This document shows positions 1 through 10,706 of a stretch of DNA of 64,000 nt, in pieces. Every line of letters starts with the position of its first letter. Position 1 is the first letter of the stretch. Made by a program: the position numbers and the translations under genes. The DNA comes from Gammaproteobacteria bacterium (GTDB lineage Bacteria > Pseudomonadota > Gammaproteobacteria > Burkholderiales > Burkholderiaceae_C). The stretch is from NCBI GenBank assembly GCA_018815325.1, contig JAHIYE010000014.1, forward strand, positions 124,001-188,000. The letters are read 5' to 3'. The notes beneath the pieces were generated by a model. That model searched no databases. It was not told the DNA's origin and saw nothing but the letters and a program-made list of their open reading frames with translations.

Positions 1-729
1 CACGGCCGTGAACTTGTCGTCCAGGTAGCGGGCGGGGCTGGCGTAGATGGTCGCCACCCGGCTCGTCCAGTTCTCGTTGATCAGGCCCACGGCCTGGGTG
101 GCAATGCGCGGGCGATCGTTCTCGAATCCCAGACGGGCCCGCTGCCAGACCTGTAGCGCCTTGAGTTTGCCGACGCTGTACTGCTGGGCGGCGGCGGCGG
201 CGCAGCCGTCATCGGCGTCACGCTGGGCCAGCCAGAGCTCGGCCACCTGTGCGCTGACGTCGGCGCCGGTGGCATTGAACTGTGTCAGCAGCGCATAGCA
301 ACGTACGGCCCGGTCGTCATTCATACGGAACTTGGGATACTCTGCCGAGAAGGTAGCCCAGTCTTTTTGCTTGCCCAGCTGCAGCAGCCAGTCGTTGCGC
401 AGCCGGTCTTCCTGGTAGCTGCCCGCAAAGCGGTTCAAAAACCGCTGTATTTCCAGCGGGCTGGCCGTATCGAGCCGGGCGCTGAGTTCCCAGTAGGCCG
501 CCCAGGCCTCCAGCGGGTGGCCAGACAACTGGGGTAGCAGCTCGCGCATGCGCTTGAGATTGTTGTTCTTGAAGGCCTGCTGCATGTCCAGCATGGCATC
601 ATCTGCAGATGTGACCGGCTGGGCAGATGCCGGTGGGCGCGACTTCGATTTGGCCATGGCCGGCAGCGCGCCGCCCAGCATCAGGCTGGCTGCCAGTGCG
701 ATCGATGTCAGAATGGATTGAAACTGCAT
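1..729 (-). CDS. slt: Soluble lytic murein transglycosylase, N-terminal part (cut by window start)
   Basis: The reading frame runs leftward from an ATG at 729 and leaves the window without a stop, so only about 243 residues are visible. The protein starts with a typical Sec signal peptide (hydrophobic stretch then ALPAMA). It continues as alpha-helical, superhelix-like sequence (KNNLKRMRELLPQLSGHPL, LEIQRFLNRFAGSY) that matches the N-terminal U-domain of Slt70-type transglycosylases, which cleave peptidoglycan in the periplasm. The catalytic C-terminal SLT domain would lie outside the window, so the exact Slt subtype cannot be checked. Its start is only 9 bp from the divergent cyclo-ligase start. 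Confidence 0.8.
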   Translation of the reverse strand, partial: MQFQSILTSIALAASLMLGGALPAMAKSKSRPPASAQPVTSADDAMLDMQQAFKNNNLKRMRELLPQLSGHPLEAWAAYWELSARLDTASPLEIQRFLNRFAGSYQEDRLRNDWLLQLGKQKDWATFSAEYPKFRMNDDRAVRCYALLTQFNATGADVSAQVAELWLAQRDADDGCAAAAAQQYSVGKLKALQVWQRARLGFENDRPRIATQAVGLINENWTSRVATIYASPARYLDDKFTAV

Positions 730-738
730 AGTGAGATT

Positions 739-1338
739 ATGGACACATCAGACGAAAAAAGGGCACAGGATAAGAAAGCCCTCAGGCAGGCCCTGATAGA
801 GCAACGTTTCATGTTGCCCGATCGCCTACAGCGGATCGATGTTTTGCAAAATGTCATGCGCATCTGGCTGCTGGCACGCGAAGACATCGTGATCGGCGCT
901 TACTGGCCTATCAAGGGCGAGTTCGATCCGTTACCCATCCTGCACCGCTGGAAGGAAGACGGCGAACTGCTGGACCAGCCGCAGCCACGGCGCATTGGCC
1001 TGCCCGTGGTGAACAAGCAGCACAAGACCCTCACCTTTCATGCCTGGTACCCGGGTTGTCCGATGGAGGAGGATGCCTACGGCATCCCGAAGCCCAAGGA
1101 CACCGAGCTGATCGTGCCTACCCTGCTGTTTGTACCCTGCGTAGGGTACGGGCCCGGTGGCTACCGGCTGGGTTATGGCGGCGGGTTTTATGACCGCACG
1201 CTGGCGAGCCTGCAGCCGCGCCCGTTCACCGTTGGCCTGGGGTTCACCCAAGGCTTTGTGCCTGATCTGGAGCCAGAGTCACACGACGTGCCGCTGGATG
1301 CCATCCTCAATGACAACGGGGTGGTCTGGCCGGTCTGA
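739..1338 (+). CDS. fthC: 5-formyltetrahydrofolate cyclo-ligase
   Basis: A 199-residue cytosolic enzyme that converts 5-formyl-THF to 5,10-methenyl-THF with ATP. The family signature GYGGGFYDRTL is present near residues 147-157, preceded by the PCVGYGPGGYRLGYGGG loop. Length fits the family. ATG 739 is preferred to TTG 718, because the upstream option would overlap the divergent slt start codon. The Shine-Dalgarno is weak. The gene is divergent from slt and followed 53 bp later by gluconokinase, possibly as one transcript. The assignment rests on clear family motifs; physiology is inferred. Confidence 0.9.
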   Translation: MDTSDEKRAQDKKALRQALIEQRFMLPDRLQRIDVLQNVMRIWLLAREDIVIGAYWPIKGEFDPLPILHRWKEDGELLDQPQPRRIGLPVVNKQHKTLTFHAWYPGCPMEEDAYGIPKPKDTELIVPTLLFVPCVGYGPGGYRLGYGGGFYDRTLASLQPRPFTVGLGFTQGFVPDLEPESHDVPLDAILNDNGVVWPV

Positions 1339-1391
1339 GCCGGACCGGAAAAAGACGAATCACCGACACAGACCCAGATAAGAAACCGGAC

Positions 1392-1904
1392 ATGGACGCA
1401 CGGCATGTGGTGGTCATGGGGGTGGCTGGTTGCGGCAAATCGGCCGTGGGCCGCCAGCTGGCACAACAGCTTGGACTGCCCATGGTCGAGGGCGACGATT
1501 TCCACCCGCCAGCCAATATCCGAAAAATGCAGCAAGGCACGGCGCTCACCGATGAGGACCGCGCCGACTGGCTCGACAGTCTGGCGCAGGCGCTGGTGGC
1601 GCAACCCGGTGGCGCGGTGCTGAGTTGCTCGGCGCTGAAAGCCGCGTACCGGGATGCCCTGCGCCGCGCCATGCCGGGCCTGCGTTTTGTCTATCTGCGT
1701 ATCACCGAGTCCGAATCGCAGCGCCGTGTGGCGTCGCGGCCAGGGCATTTTTATCCGCCCAGTCTGGTGGCCAGCCAGTTCGAGGCCTTGCAGGATCCGA
1801 GCGCGGAGCCTGGTGTGCTTGCGCTCGATGGGACGCTGTCAAGGGATGCGCTGGCCGGGCGCGCCGCGGCATGGTTGCGGCAAGGGCCTGACTTGCCTGG
1901 CTGA
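1392..1904 (+). CDS. gntK: Gluconokinase
   Basis: A 170-residue kinase of the GntK/shikimate-kinase fold that phosphorylates D-gluconate to 6-phosphogluconate in the cytosol. A Walker A loop GVAGCGKS sits at residues 10-17. The GDDFHPPANIRKM segment (about residues 34-46) is typical of gluconokinases, and SCSALKAAYRD near residue 78 is the conserved substrate-side motif. Length matches the bacterial family. It is directly followed, tail to tail and without a gap, by the DUF6279 lipoprotein gene. No gnt regulator is nearby. Confidence 0.9.
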   Translation: MDARHVVVMGVAGCGKSAVGRQLAQQLGLPMVEGDDFHPPANIRKMQQGTALTDEDRADWLDSLAQALVAQPGGAVLSCSALKAAYRDALRRAMPGLRFVYLRITESESQRRVASRPGHFYPPSLVASQFEALQDPSAEPGVLALDGTLSRDALAGRAAAWLRQGPDLPG

Positions 1905-2804
1905 CTAAGGGCGCACCGAGGCGAGTGACTGCGCCATCATTTCGTAGTCCTTGAGTTTTTCCACAGCCCGCTGGCGCTGCGCGGCGCTGGTGCTGTTGTG
2001 CAGCGCCGAATACAGCTTGCAGTTCTGGGCGGTCAGGATATCGCGCTGCTGCCGCAGCAGCGGATCGGGCGGGTTCAGTGCGCGCTCAAAGAGGGCGCGC
2101 ATCTCGGCTTTCACATGTGTTTCCCGGGGCTTGCCGTTCTGCAGGGAGCGCAGGGTCTGCAGCATGTCCTGCTGCCGCTGGAGGATGCCGTGGTAGCTCA
2201 TGGAGAAATCGGTGCTGGCTGCGGCAAAGTGGCTGCGCAGCAACGCAAGCTGGGCGTCGTCCAGCGTGCCGTAGAACATCTCCGCACGTTCCACGCTGAA
2301 CTCCAGCTGGCGCTTTTGTCGTTGCGCGGGGGTGGCGTCCAGCCATTCGTCACGCCACTTGCGGTTGCGTTTCTCGAAGCTGTTTGCCAGGTGCTCAAGC
2401 TGCGCCTGGCCGAGCAAGGGGGCGAGCGCGACCACACCGGGCTCGACCTGCTCGCTCAGGCGCAGCAGGCTCTCGCGCACGTCGGCCCAGATGTCGCACA
2501 TCTGTTCGGGTGTGAGCGTGGTGGGAGCCATGCGCTGCCATTTCTGCAGCAGTTGCACATAGCGTGGCAGCTCGTTTTTCCTGTGCCAGTCATGCAGGCT
2601 GGTCAGCTCCGTCTGCACTTTTTCCGACTGGGCTGCAGTGAAATCGAAGTAGCTGTCCAGCCACCAGTAGCCCAGCGAAGGCGCGTTGTTGTAAGCCAGT
2701 TGTAACCCACTGCAAGCCGACAGCAGTACAAGCAGCAGCGGCGCACCGATAATGCGAAGCAGACGAGTCAGCAGACGATCAAGCACAGGACAGGACAGGG
2801 ACAT
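1905..2804 (-). CDS. DUF6279-family lipoprotein
   Basis: A 299-residue protein with an N-terminal hydrophobic stretch and lipobox LLSAC (Cys31), so an envelope lipoprotein is predicted. The following LQLAYNNAPSLGYWWLDSYFDF segment and the long charged helical body match the DUF6279 family, whose function is unknown. The frame stays open upstream to 3236, but ATG 2804 is chosen because it gives the lipoprotein signal directly; the upstream extension lies opposite glmU and looks like shadow sequence. The start codon overlaps the glmU start codon on the other strand by 2 bp, an extremely tight divergent pair. Confidence 0.8.
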   Translation of the reverse strand: MSLSCPVLDRLLTRLLRIIGAPLLLVLLSACSGLQLAYNNAPSLGYWWLDSYFDFTAAQSEKVQTELTSLHDWHRKNELPRYVQLLQKWQRMAPTTLTPEQMCDIWADVRESLLRLSEQVEPGVVALAPLLGQAQLEHLANSFEKRNRKWRDEWLDATPAQRQKRQLEFSVERAEMFYGTLDDAQLALLRSHFAAASTDFSMSYHGILQRQQDMLQTLRSLQNGKPRETHVKAEMRALFERALNPPDPLLRQQRDILTAQNCKLYSALHNSTSAAQRQRAVEKLKDYEMMAQSLASVRP

Positions 2805-4263
2805 GACAGCAACTTCAAAAAGTGGGGCCACACAGGCCGTGGATGTGGTGATCATGGCAGCCGGCAAGGGCACGCGCATGAAAAGCAAACTCCCCAAAGT
2901 GTTGCACCGTTTGGCCGGGCGTGCACTGCTGCAGCATGTGGTGGACACGGCGGCGGCCCTGTCGGCGCGCAGGGTGGTGGTGATCACGGGGCATGGTGCT
3001 ATCGAAGTTGAAGCGGCTCTCGCACATTCCACGGGGGCTGGGGCCGGATTTGACATGAAATTCGTGCGGCAGGAGCCCCAGCTCGGCACCGGACACGCGG
3101 TGCAGCAGGCCGTGCCTGCGCTGCCGGACGATGGTGTGGTCGTGGTGCTGTCGGGCGATGTGCCGTTGACCCGGCCCGAGACCCTGGCGCAATTGATTGC
3201 GGCCAGCGGCGGAGACAAGCTGGCGCTGCTGACCATCGACTTTGCCGACCCTGCAGGCTATGGCCGCATCGTGCGCCAGGGGCCTAGACCGGCCGCCGGT
3301 GCTGATGTGCGGCCGGTGCTGTCCATCGTCGAGCACAAGGATGCCAGCGCCGAACAGCGGGCCATCACCGAGGTCTACAGCGGCATCATGGCGGTGCCGG
3401 TGGCACGCCTCAAGCCCTGGCTGGCACGGCTCGACAACAAGAATGCCCAGGGCGAGTACTACCTCACCGACGTGGTGAAGTTCGCGGTCGCCGATGGCGT
3501 GGGTGTGGTGGCCCACAAGATTGACGATGCACTTCAGGTGGCGGGCATCAACAGCCCGGTGCAGCTGGCGCAACTGGAGCGGGCCTACCAGTTGCAGCAA
3601 GCCAATGTCCTGATGGAGCAGGGGGTTCGCCTGGCCGACCCGGCGCGGTTCGACCTGCGTGGCGAGCTGGAATGCGCGCAGGACGTCGAGATCGATGTCA
3701 ACTGCGTGTTTGAAGGCCAGGTTTCGCTGGGCGAAGGCGTGAAGATCGGTGCGAACTGCGTCATTGCCAATGCCAGCATTGGTGCGGGCACGGTGATCCA
3801 TCCCTATACGCATATCGAAGGCGGCAAGCTCGGAGCCAAAGACCAGGTGGAAATCGGAGCCGGCGCGCTGATCGGACCGTTTGCGCGGTTGCGGCCCGGT
3901 GCGCGCCTGGGCGAGCAGGTGCACATCGGCAATTTTGTCGAGGTGAAGAACGCCACGCTCGCCGCCGGCGCCAAGGCCAACCACCTGGCCTACCTGGGCG
4001 ACAGCAGTGTGGGCGAGCGGGTGAACTTCGGCGCAGGCAGCATCACGGCCAACTACGATGGCGCCAACAAGCACAAGACCGTGATCGAGGCCGACGTACA
4101 CATTGGCAGCAACTGCGTGCTGGTCGCCCCGGTGACGATTGGGCAGGGCGGCACCGTGGGCGGGGGCTCCACGGTGACCAAGGACACGGCGCCAGGCGCG
4201 CTGACCGTGGCGCGCGCCAAGCAGGTGAGCATTGCAAACTGGAAGCGACCGCAGAAGAAGTAG
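2803..4263 (+). CDS. glmU: Bifunctional GlmU: GlcNAc-1-P uridyltransferase / GlcN-1-P acetyltransferase
   Basis: A 486-residue cytosolic enzyme catalysing the last two steps to UDP-GlcNAc for peptidoglycan and LPS. The N-terminal nucleotidyltransferase domain has VVIMAAGKGTRMKSKLPKVL (about residues 15-34). The C-terminal left-handed beta-helix shows hexapeptide repeats from about residue 270, and the acetyltransferase segment carries the conserved HIGNFVEVKNA and NYDGANKHKT stretches. ATG 2803 gives the usual family N-terminus; the frame is open upstream to 2752. Together with glmS at 5773 it places the UDP-GlcNAc pathway in one neighbourhood. Confidence 0.96.
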   Translation: MTATSKSGATQAVDVVIMAAGKGTRMKSKLPKVLHRLAGRALLQHVVDTAAALSARRVVVITGHGAIEVEAALAHSTGAGAGFDMKFVRQEPQLGTGHAVQQAVPALPDDGVVVVLSGDVPLTRPETLAQLIAASGGDKLALLTIDFADPAGYGRIVRQGPRPAAGADVRPVLSIVEHKDASAEQRAITEVYSGIMAVPVARLKPWLARLDNKNAQGEYYLTDVVKFAVADGVGVVAHKIDDALQVAGINSPVQLAQLERAYQLQQANVLMEQGVRLADPARFDLRGELECAQDVEIDVNCVFEGQVSLGEGVKIGANCVIANASIGAGTVIHPYTHIEGGKLGAKDQVEIGAGALIGPFARLRPGARLGEQVHIGNFVEVKNATLAAGAKANHLAYLGDSSVGERVNFGAGSITANYDGANKHKTVIEADVHIGSNCVLVAPVTIGQGGTVGGGSTVTKDTAPGALTVARAKQVSIANWKRPQKK

Positions 4264-4278
4264 GCAAGGGGATTGCCC

Positions 4279-5100
4279 ATGACACACGCCGATTCACCCT
4301 CCGACGAAACAGGCCAGCCTGCCGGCACTGCAGCAGAAGCGCAAGCGTCCTGCGAGCAACTCGCCCGCCAGCTCGCCGCTACCCAGGCGGAGCTGGAAGA
4401 CTTTACCTACTCGGTCTCGCACGATCTGCGGGCCTCGTTGCGCCACATCACGGCCTTTGTGGCACTGGCCCGGGAAGACCTCGGCGACAAACTCCCGCCC
4501 GGGGTGGCGTCCCATCTGGACACCGTGACCCAGTCGGCCAAGCACATGGGGCGCATGATCGACGGCCTGAGCGAGCTGTCGCGGCTGGGGCACGCCGAGA
4601 TCAAGCCTGAGCCTGTGCCCGTAGGCGTGCTGGTCAACAGCGTGCGTACCGAGCTGTCACACGAGCCCTGCGCGGCCAAGCTGGAGTGGCAGGTGTCTGA
4701 CGACCTGCCGAACGTGTTGGGCGATGCGGCCATGGTGCGCCAGCTCTGGCGTCATCTGCTCTCCAATGCAATCAAGTACTCGAGCAAGCGGGAACAGGCG
4801 ACTGTGCAGGTGGGCTGGACGCGGCTTGCCGGCGATGCGGCCCAAGTGCGTTTTTTCGTGCAGGACAACGGGGCCGGCTTCAATCCGCGCTTTGTGCAAA
4901 AGATGTTCCATGCCTTCCAGCGCCTGCACAGTGGCAATGAGTTCGAGGGCTTGGGCATGGGGCTGGTGCTGAGCCGCAAGATCGTGGAGCGTCACGGCGG
5001 CACCATCGAGGCACAGGGTGATGTGGATGCCGGCTGCCGTATCAGCTTTACACTGCCACGGGTGCCAGAAAGCACTGACGCCAGCTCCCCATCTGCCTGA
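4279..5100 (+). CDS. Soluble sensor histidine kinase (HisKA-HATPase)
   Basis: A 273-residue kinase without membrane segments or a recognisable sensor domain. The phosphorylation helix FTYSVSHDLRASLRHI has the predicted phospho-acceptor His48. The ATPase domain shows the N box HLLSNAIKYSS, the G1 motif DNGAGF and the G2-like GLGMGL. This layout resembles phytochrome-type kinase cores. ATG 4279 is chosen because AAGGGG lies about 8 bp upstream, rather than TTG 4273. It begins 15 bp after glmU, so co-transcription is likely. No response regulator is adjacent, so its partner is unknown. Confidence 0.88.
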   Translation: MTHADSPSDETGQPAGTAAEAQASCEQLARQLAATQAELEDFTYSVSHDLRASLRHITAFVALAREDLGDKLPPGVASHLDTVTQSAKHMGRMIDGLSELSRLGHAEIKPEPVPVGVLVNSVRTELSHEPCAAKLEWQVSDDLPNVLGDAAMVRQLWRHLLSNAIKYSSKREQATVQVGWTRLAGDAAQVRFFVQDNGAGFNPRFVQKMFHAFQRLHSGNEFEGLGMGLVLSRKIVERHGGTIEAQGDVDAGCRISFTLPRVPESTDASSPSA

Positions 5101-5131
5101 GTCTTTGCGGGCCGATGCCCCATCCCGGGAA

Positions 5132-5638
5132 TCAGGGTCTGGCTGAGCGGCGCTCCTGGGGCAGCGGCAAGCGGGCGCCAAACTTGCTGCGCTTGATGCT
5201 GAAGAAGGCTTTGACATTGCGCACATTCGTGTCGCTGCTGAACAGGCGCTGCGTCATCGCAAGGTAGTCTGCCATGTTGCGCGCATGCACCACCAGCACG
5301 AAGTCGGGCCCGGGGGAGACGCGGTAGCACTGTTGCACGGCCACTTCGCTGGCCACCCGCTGCTCGAAGGCTTCAAGGGCTTCTGCGCCTTGCCGGTCCA
5401 GCGTGATCTCGACCACCGCACTCAAACCTTCGCCCAGCACGGCGGCCAGGCGTTCGGTGTTCAGCACGGCGATCTGCCGCTCGATCAGGCCCGCCTCCTG
5501 CAGGCGCTTGACGCGCCGCAGGCAAGTAGGCGCAGAGGTGTGCACCCGCTGCGCCAAATCCTGGTTGCTGATGGCGGCATCCTGTTGCAGCAAGTCGAGC
5601 AGCAGCAGGTCGATTGAATCAAGCGATATTTGTTCCAT
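5132..5638 (-). CDS. Lrp/AsnC-family transcriptional regulator
   Basis: A 168-residue regulator. The N-terminal winged HTH (SLDSIDLLLLDLLQQDAAISNQDLAQRVHTSAPTCLRRV in pieces, residues 4-40) is followed by a RAM/AsnC ligand-binding domain with the VSPGPDFVLVV core near residue 104. ATG 5638 gives the standard Lrp start; an upstream ATG at 5668 would add ten atypical residues. It is divergent from glmS across a 134-bp AT-rich spacer, and may control itself and/or glmS. The effector amino acid cannot be told from sequence. Confidence 0.9.
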   Translation of the reverse strand: MEQISLDSIDLLLLDLLQQDAAISNQDLAQRVHTSAPTCLRRVKRLQEAGLIERQIAVLNTERLAAVLGEGLSAVVEITLDRQGAEALEAFEQRVASEVAVQQCYRVSPGPDFVLVVHARNMADYLAMTQRLFSSDTNVRNVKAFFSIKRSKFGARLPLPQERRSARP

Positions 5639-5675
5639 ATTAGATAAATAAATGGAATAAATTTCCAAACAAATT

Positions 5676-5687
5676 ATTTCATGAAAT
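5676..5687. promoter_or_regulatory. 12-bp perfect palindrome in the Lrp-glmS intergenic region
   Basis: ATTTCATGAAAT is a perfect palindrome in the AT-rich spacer between the divergent Lrp-type regulator and glmS. Lrp-family proteins bind AT-rich dyads and often sit next to their own operator, so this is a candidate site. The size and position are seen; the binding is inferred. A GAGGAG ribosome-binding site precedes glmS. Confidence 0.4.
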
Positions 5688-5772
5688 TTTAGTCCGAAAA
5701 TAACTATTAATTGATCTGATATTTTTCAAGCATAAGCCTAATATCAGCGCAATTCTTTGAGGAGCAGTCTCT

Positions 5773-7641
<1,869 letters not shown>

Positions 7642-7664
7642 CCTAAACGCTAACTGCTGAGTGG

Positions 7665-7738
7665 TGACCGTATAAATAAAGGGTGTCAATTGCAAATAAA
7701 GGGTGTCAACTAAAACCGAAAAAAATCCCTGTCAATTC
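7665..7738 (+). repeat. Type A transposon end, left copy (three repeats)
   Basis: Repeats AAATAAAGGGTGTCAATTG at 7674-7692 and AAATAAAGGGTGTCAACTA at 7694-7712 are spaced exactly 20 bp. A degenerate third copy (AAAAAAATCCCTGTCAATTC) lies at 7719-7738. Multiple short direct repeats at an end are how Tn7-family TnsB binds. The same repeats occur inverted at 39496-39533. Confidence 0.75.
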
Positions 7739-7773
7739 AGCGGACCCTCGTCACGTGCATTGATATTCCGTGC

Positions 7774-7858
7774 AATTAAAGTCGTAAACACGGCTCTAGT
7801 ATCCATGCGGGTTGGCGGGCAGGTGAATTTTTGAATGGTGTTTGTAAAGTCGTAAACA
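7774..7858 (+). repeat. Type B transposon-end repeat pair, first copy
   Basis: The 13-mer AAAGTCGTAAACA occurs at 7778-7790 and 7846-7858, 68 bp apart. The same pair with the same 68-bp spacing recurs in the same orientation at 39564 and 39632, and both copies are followed by a TCACGGAG stretch (7875 and 39669 areas). It reads as the remnant of a second family of Tn7-like end lying inside element A. The 210 bp from 7859 to the XRE-GTPase start hold only the promoter described next. Confidence 0.65.
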
Positions 7859-8004
7859 CACTCGGAAATGGGGTTCACGGAGACCCTTGCGAGGCAGCTT
7901 CCTGCCAGAAGAAGTCGTTGTTACATGTTGACCCGGGAGCGCACGCACTGCTTCGGACCGCAAGCTCCCGACATGGGTCTTTTTGGCTTGGTCAAAGAAA
8001 TGGT

Positions 8005-8046
8005 TCAACAACATTGTTGACATATCTAGAAACGTTGCTGCATAAT
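8005..8046 (+). promoter_or_regulatory. Promoter with palindromic operator for the XRE-GTPase gene
   Basis: A -35 box TTGACA (8017-8022) and -10 box CATAAT (8041-8046) are separated by 18 bp. A perfect inverted repeat TCAACA-ACAT-TGTTGA (8005-8020) overlaps the -35 box. The downstream gene starts with an XRE HTH, so autoregulation by this dyad is the simple inference. GGAG precedes ATG 8069. Confidence 0.65.
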
Positions 8047-8068
8047 TGAGGCAACAACTGGAGACGTC

Positions 8069-10216
8069 ATGACTGAACCCCGCGAAATCTCGCCCTTGGA
8101 ACTTGGGCGCTACCTAACTCAGGTGCGCGAGCGAGCTGGCATCAAACAAGCTGAGTTGGCTCGAAAGGTGACCTGGAGCCCGGCGGTCTTGTCACGCGTC
8201 GAAAGCGGTGAACGCTCTTTGGCGGACGACGAGCTCGATCAGCTGCTTGATGCAATCGACACCCCTGAAGCTGGCAAGTTACGCGACGCCCTCTCGAGGG
8301 ATTGGCGTGTGCTTCCCCGCCCTTCGCTGGATCACCCTGACCAGGACCTGTTGTGGGCCGCAGAGGAGGTTGCGCAGCAACTGACTACGCTGCGCGAACA
8401 ACCAGACGTTCGAAACGCCTTTGAGCGGCGCCTCACAGAATATGTTGACGAGCTCGGCCGTTCTGCTGGGCTCTTGCTGAAGCGTGACCACCAGGTCGCG
8501 TTCATTGGCAGCATTGGCATTGGCAAGTCCACCGCCATCTGCCGCCTGGCGGGTCTGGAGGTTGAGGTGCCTGACTCGCCTCATCCTGCGCCCGTGCTTG
8601 AGGCCGGCGCAGGTGGTATCACGATCTGCGAAGTGCATTTGCGCAGGGGGCCTGGCTATGGGCTCATGATCGAGCCGCGCAGTGACAACGAGATTCGGGC
8701 GGACGTCACCGACTTCGCTGAGTACATCCTGGGCAGTGATGCCAGCCCCGCAGAGATCGACAGTGGCGACGATGAGTCGCAAGGCATCTCAAAGGAGGTC
8801 GAGCGCGCGATCCGCAATCTGGCAGGCCTCAAGATCAAGCGAGAGAAGCGACCCGACGGAAAGGCATCCCGGCGAGACGAAGCGAAGGAGCTTGCCAAAA
8901 GCTACCCCGCTACGCGTGACCTGGTCGTGGAGATCCTCGCGCGCATGGAACTGCATCGGCGCGACCGGCGCGACGTGTGGCATGACGCCAGCACCGGCAA
9001 GCAACCGTTGGAGTGGCTTAAAGATACGTTCGAGGCGATCAATAACGGCAGACACCCTGAGTTCACGTTACCGCGCCGGATCGAGGTCGTGGTGCCTTCG
9101 GCGCTGCTTGACGCTGACGACCTGTCGATCAGATTCATCGATACCAAGGGCATCGACAGAACAGCAGCGCGTGCCGACCTTGAAAGTCTGCTCGATGACT
9201 CTCACACGCTGGCCGTGCTTTGTTCAGGCTTCAACGACGCACCTGCTGCGGGTGCCCGTCTGCTGCTCGAGCGGGCCAGGGAAGCCGGTGTTCGCGATTT
9301 GAACGTGAAGACATCCTTGCTGGTTCTGCCGCGCCCCAATGAAGCCATGGCTGTGAAAGATGAGTCGGGTGAGCGCGTCGAATCGATCGAAGAGGGCTAT
9401 GAACTCAAGGGTGAGCAAGTGGCACAAAGCCTGCAACCCCTGGGTATGCAGTCGCTCGCTGTTGGTTTCTACAACTCGTACCAGGACGATCCGGCCACCC
9501 TGCGGGCCTTCCTCAGCCATCGGTTGCTTGCCGCTCGCAAGGACTTCCGGGGACGGCTGCTTGAGGTCGTCAACAACGCCAGAGCCTTGCTCCTGAATTT
9601 CGAGCAGGAACAGGCTCAAGCCGTTCTAAGACATGCAGCAGGCCAGCTCCAGGCCTGGATCGGCCTGAACTCCAAGCCCAAGCGCCTTAGTGCGCACGTG
9701 CAGGACAGTCTCCTAAGTCAGATGACAGTGGCCTATGCGGCGACGGTGCGTGCGTCAGTGGCGCGGGAAGGCGAATGGCATAACCTGAATTACGGTCATC
9801 ACCTTGGCTATGGCGCCCGGCGCATGGCCGTCTTGTCGCTTGGGACGATGGTCGAGGGGTTTGCCCAGGTGTGCCAAACCATGGCCGCCACGCCTGATCT
9901 TTCCGAGGCCAAAGAGCTGATCTCACAGGCTGAACGACTGCTGCAAGCCTCTTACGAGGAGTTGCTGCTCAAGGTCCAGATCATGGGTCAGACGTCGTTC
10001 CGCGACGAGCTGAAGCTCGACAAGGCGTTCTGGGGCCTGTGTCAGCGCGAATGGGGCCAGGGGAGTGGCTACAAGAACCGGGTGGCCACTCACAGCCATG
10101 CTTGGTTCGGGCAAGAGGAGCGGCTGGAACTTGAGGTCGAGCTGATCGCCATGATCCAGCGTGAATGGGACGCTGCGCTGGCCCGCATCGCCTCGCTGTT
10201 CGAGACCGAGGGCTGA
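8069..10216 (+). CDS. XRE-HTH protein with dynamin/GTPase-like P-loop domain
   Basis: A 715-residue protein of unrecognised specific family. Residues about 10-65 form an XRE helix-turn-helix ([20 protein letters not shown]). A P-loop GSIGIGKS lies near 147-154 and a G3-like DTKG near 358, the pattern of a large GTPase. The C-terminal half is mostly helical with no obvious membrane segment. It is the first gene of the restriction locus and has its own promoter and operator-like dyad. I infer a combined regulator and NTPase effector or sensor for the type I system. It could instead be an independent abortive-infection NTPase; no catalytic data support either. Confidence 0.7.
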   Translation: MTEPREISPLELGRYLTQVRERAGIKQAELARKVTWSPAVLSRVESGERSLADDELDQLLDAIDTPEAGKLRDALSRDWRVLPRPSLDHPDQDLLWAAEEVAQQLTTLREQPDVRNAFERRLTEYVDELGRSAGLLLKRDHQVAFIGSIGIGKSTAICRLAGLEVEVPDSPHPAPVLEAGAGGITICEVHLRRGPGYGLMIEPRSDNEIRADVTDFAEYILGSDASPAEIDSGDDESQGISKEVERAIRNLAGLKIKREKRPDGKASRRDEAKELAKSYPATRDLVVEILARMELHRRDRRDVWHDASTGKQPLEWLKDTFEAINNGRHPEFTLPRRIEVVVPSALLDADDLSIRFIDTKGIDRTAARADLESLLDDSHTLAVLCSGFNDAPAAGARLLLERAREAGVRDLNVKTSLLVLPRPNEAMAVKDESGERVESIEEGYELKGEQVAQSLQPLGMQSLAVGFYNSYQDDPATLRAFLSHRLLAARKDFRGRLLEVVNNARALLLNFEQEQAQAVLRHAAGQLQAWIGLNSKPKRLSAHVQDSLLSQMTVAYAATVRASVAREGEWHNLNYGHHLGYGARRMAVLSLGTMVEGFAQVCQTMAATPDLSEAKELISQAERLLQASYEELLLKVQIMGQTSFRDELKLDKAFWGLCQREWGQGSGYKNRVATHSHAWFGQEERLELEVELIAMIQREWDAALARIASLFETEG

Positions 10217-10332
10217 CGTCGGATCTTCGGCGTGCTTGAAAGGGCGGCGCTGCAAGTTGGCGCGCCAAGACGGCAGGGTTTATGGGCTCTCAGACGTAAA
10301 AAACTGAGTTCAGCAAACCTTTCATCTGGGTC

Positions 10333-10362
10333 TTGACATTGTTTTCTTGTTTGAACTACAAT
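10333..10362 (+). promoter_or_regulatory. Strong sigma70-like promoter before the DUF4258 gene
   Basis: Consensus TTGACA at 10333-10338 and TACAAT at 10357-10362 with an 18-bp spacer. Transcription would start near 10369, which argues against earlier start codons for the downstream gene and supports ATG 10387. Confidence 0.65.
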
Positions 10363-10386
10363 TCGTTCATGCCATCAGGAGCCGCC

Positions 10387-10689
10387 ATGCAGCAGTCCAA
10401 CGTAAGCTTTCAACCGTCTGGCCACAGGCCGGTCAAGATGTCCAGGCATGCAACCAAGCGCTGTCAGCAGCGGGGCCTCGGCCAGGACGTGGTTCCCGTG
10501 ATCACGATGTTTGGCGACGCCAGTCACGACGGGCGCGGCGGTATCCGCTACCTCATGACGGACAAGGCCATGACGAGCCTAGTGCGCGCACTGGGCCGCA
10601 ATCAGCGCATCGACGCACTCGCCGGCGCCTATGTAGTGGTGAGCGCCGATGACGGGGCCGTGATCACGATCGGCCATCGCTACGCCTGA
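10387..10689 (+). CDS. DUF4258-like small protein
   Basis: A 100-residue protein starting MQQSNVSFQ. The core SRHATKRCQQRGLGQD followed by the C-terminal VVVSADDGAVITIGHRY resembles DUF4258, a small fold related to RelE/BrnT-like toxins. ATG 10387 has AGGAG 5-6 bp upstream and lies after the predicted transcription start. It sits 17 bp before the methyltransferase-TRD fusion, so it is probably co-transcribed with the restriction genes. No cognate antitoxin is adjacent. A toxin role is inferred only from fold similarity. Confidence 0.65.
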   Translation: MQQSNVSFQPSGHRPVKMSRHATKRCQQRGLGQDVVPVITMFGDASHDGRGGIRYLMTDKAMTSLVRALGRNQRIDALAGAYVVVSADDGAVITIGHRYA

Positions 10690-10706
10690 AAGTATCCGGA
10701 ACGCTC

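Noticed and set aside
2805-3236. N-terminal extension of the DUF6279 lipoprotein by 144 residues
   Set aside because: The extension is antisense to glmU and would bury the lipoprotein signal; ATG 2804 is preferred.
2815-4287. 490-codon open frame on the minus strand opposite glmU
   Set aside because: It mirrors glmU, is rich in His, Arg and Gln as expected for antisense high-GC frames, and has no domain.
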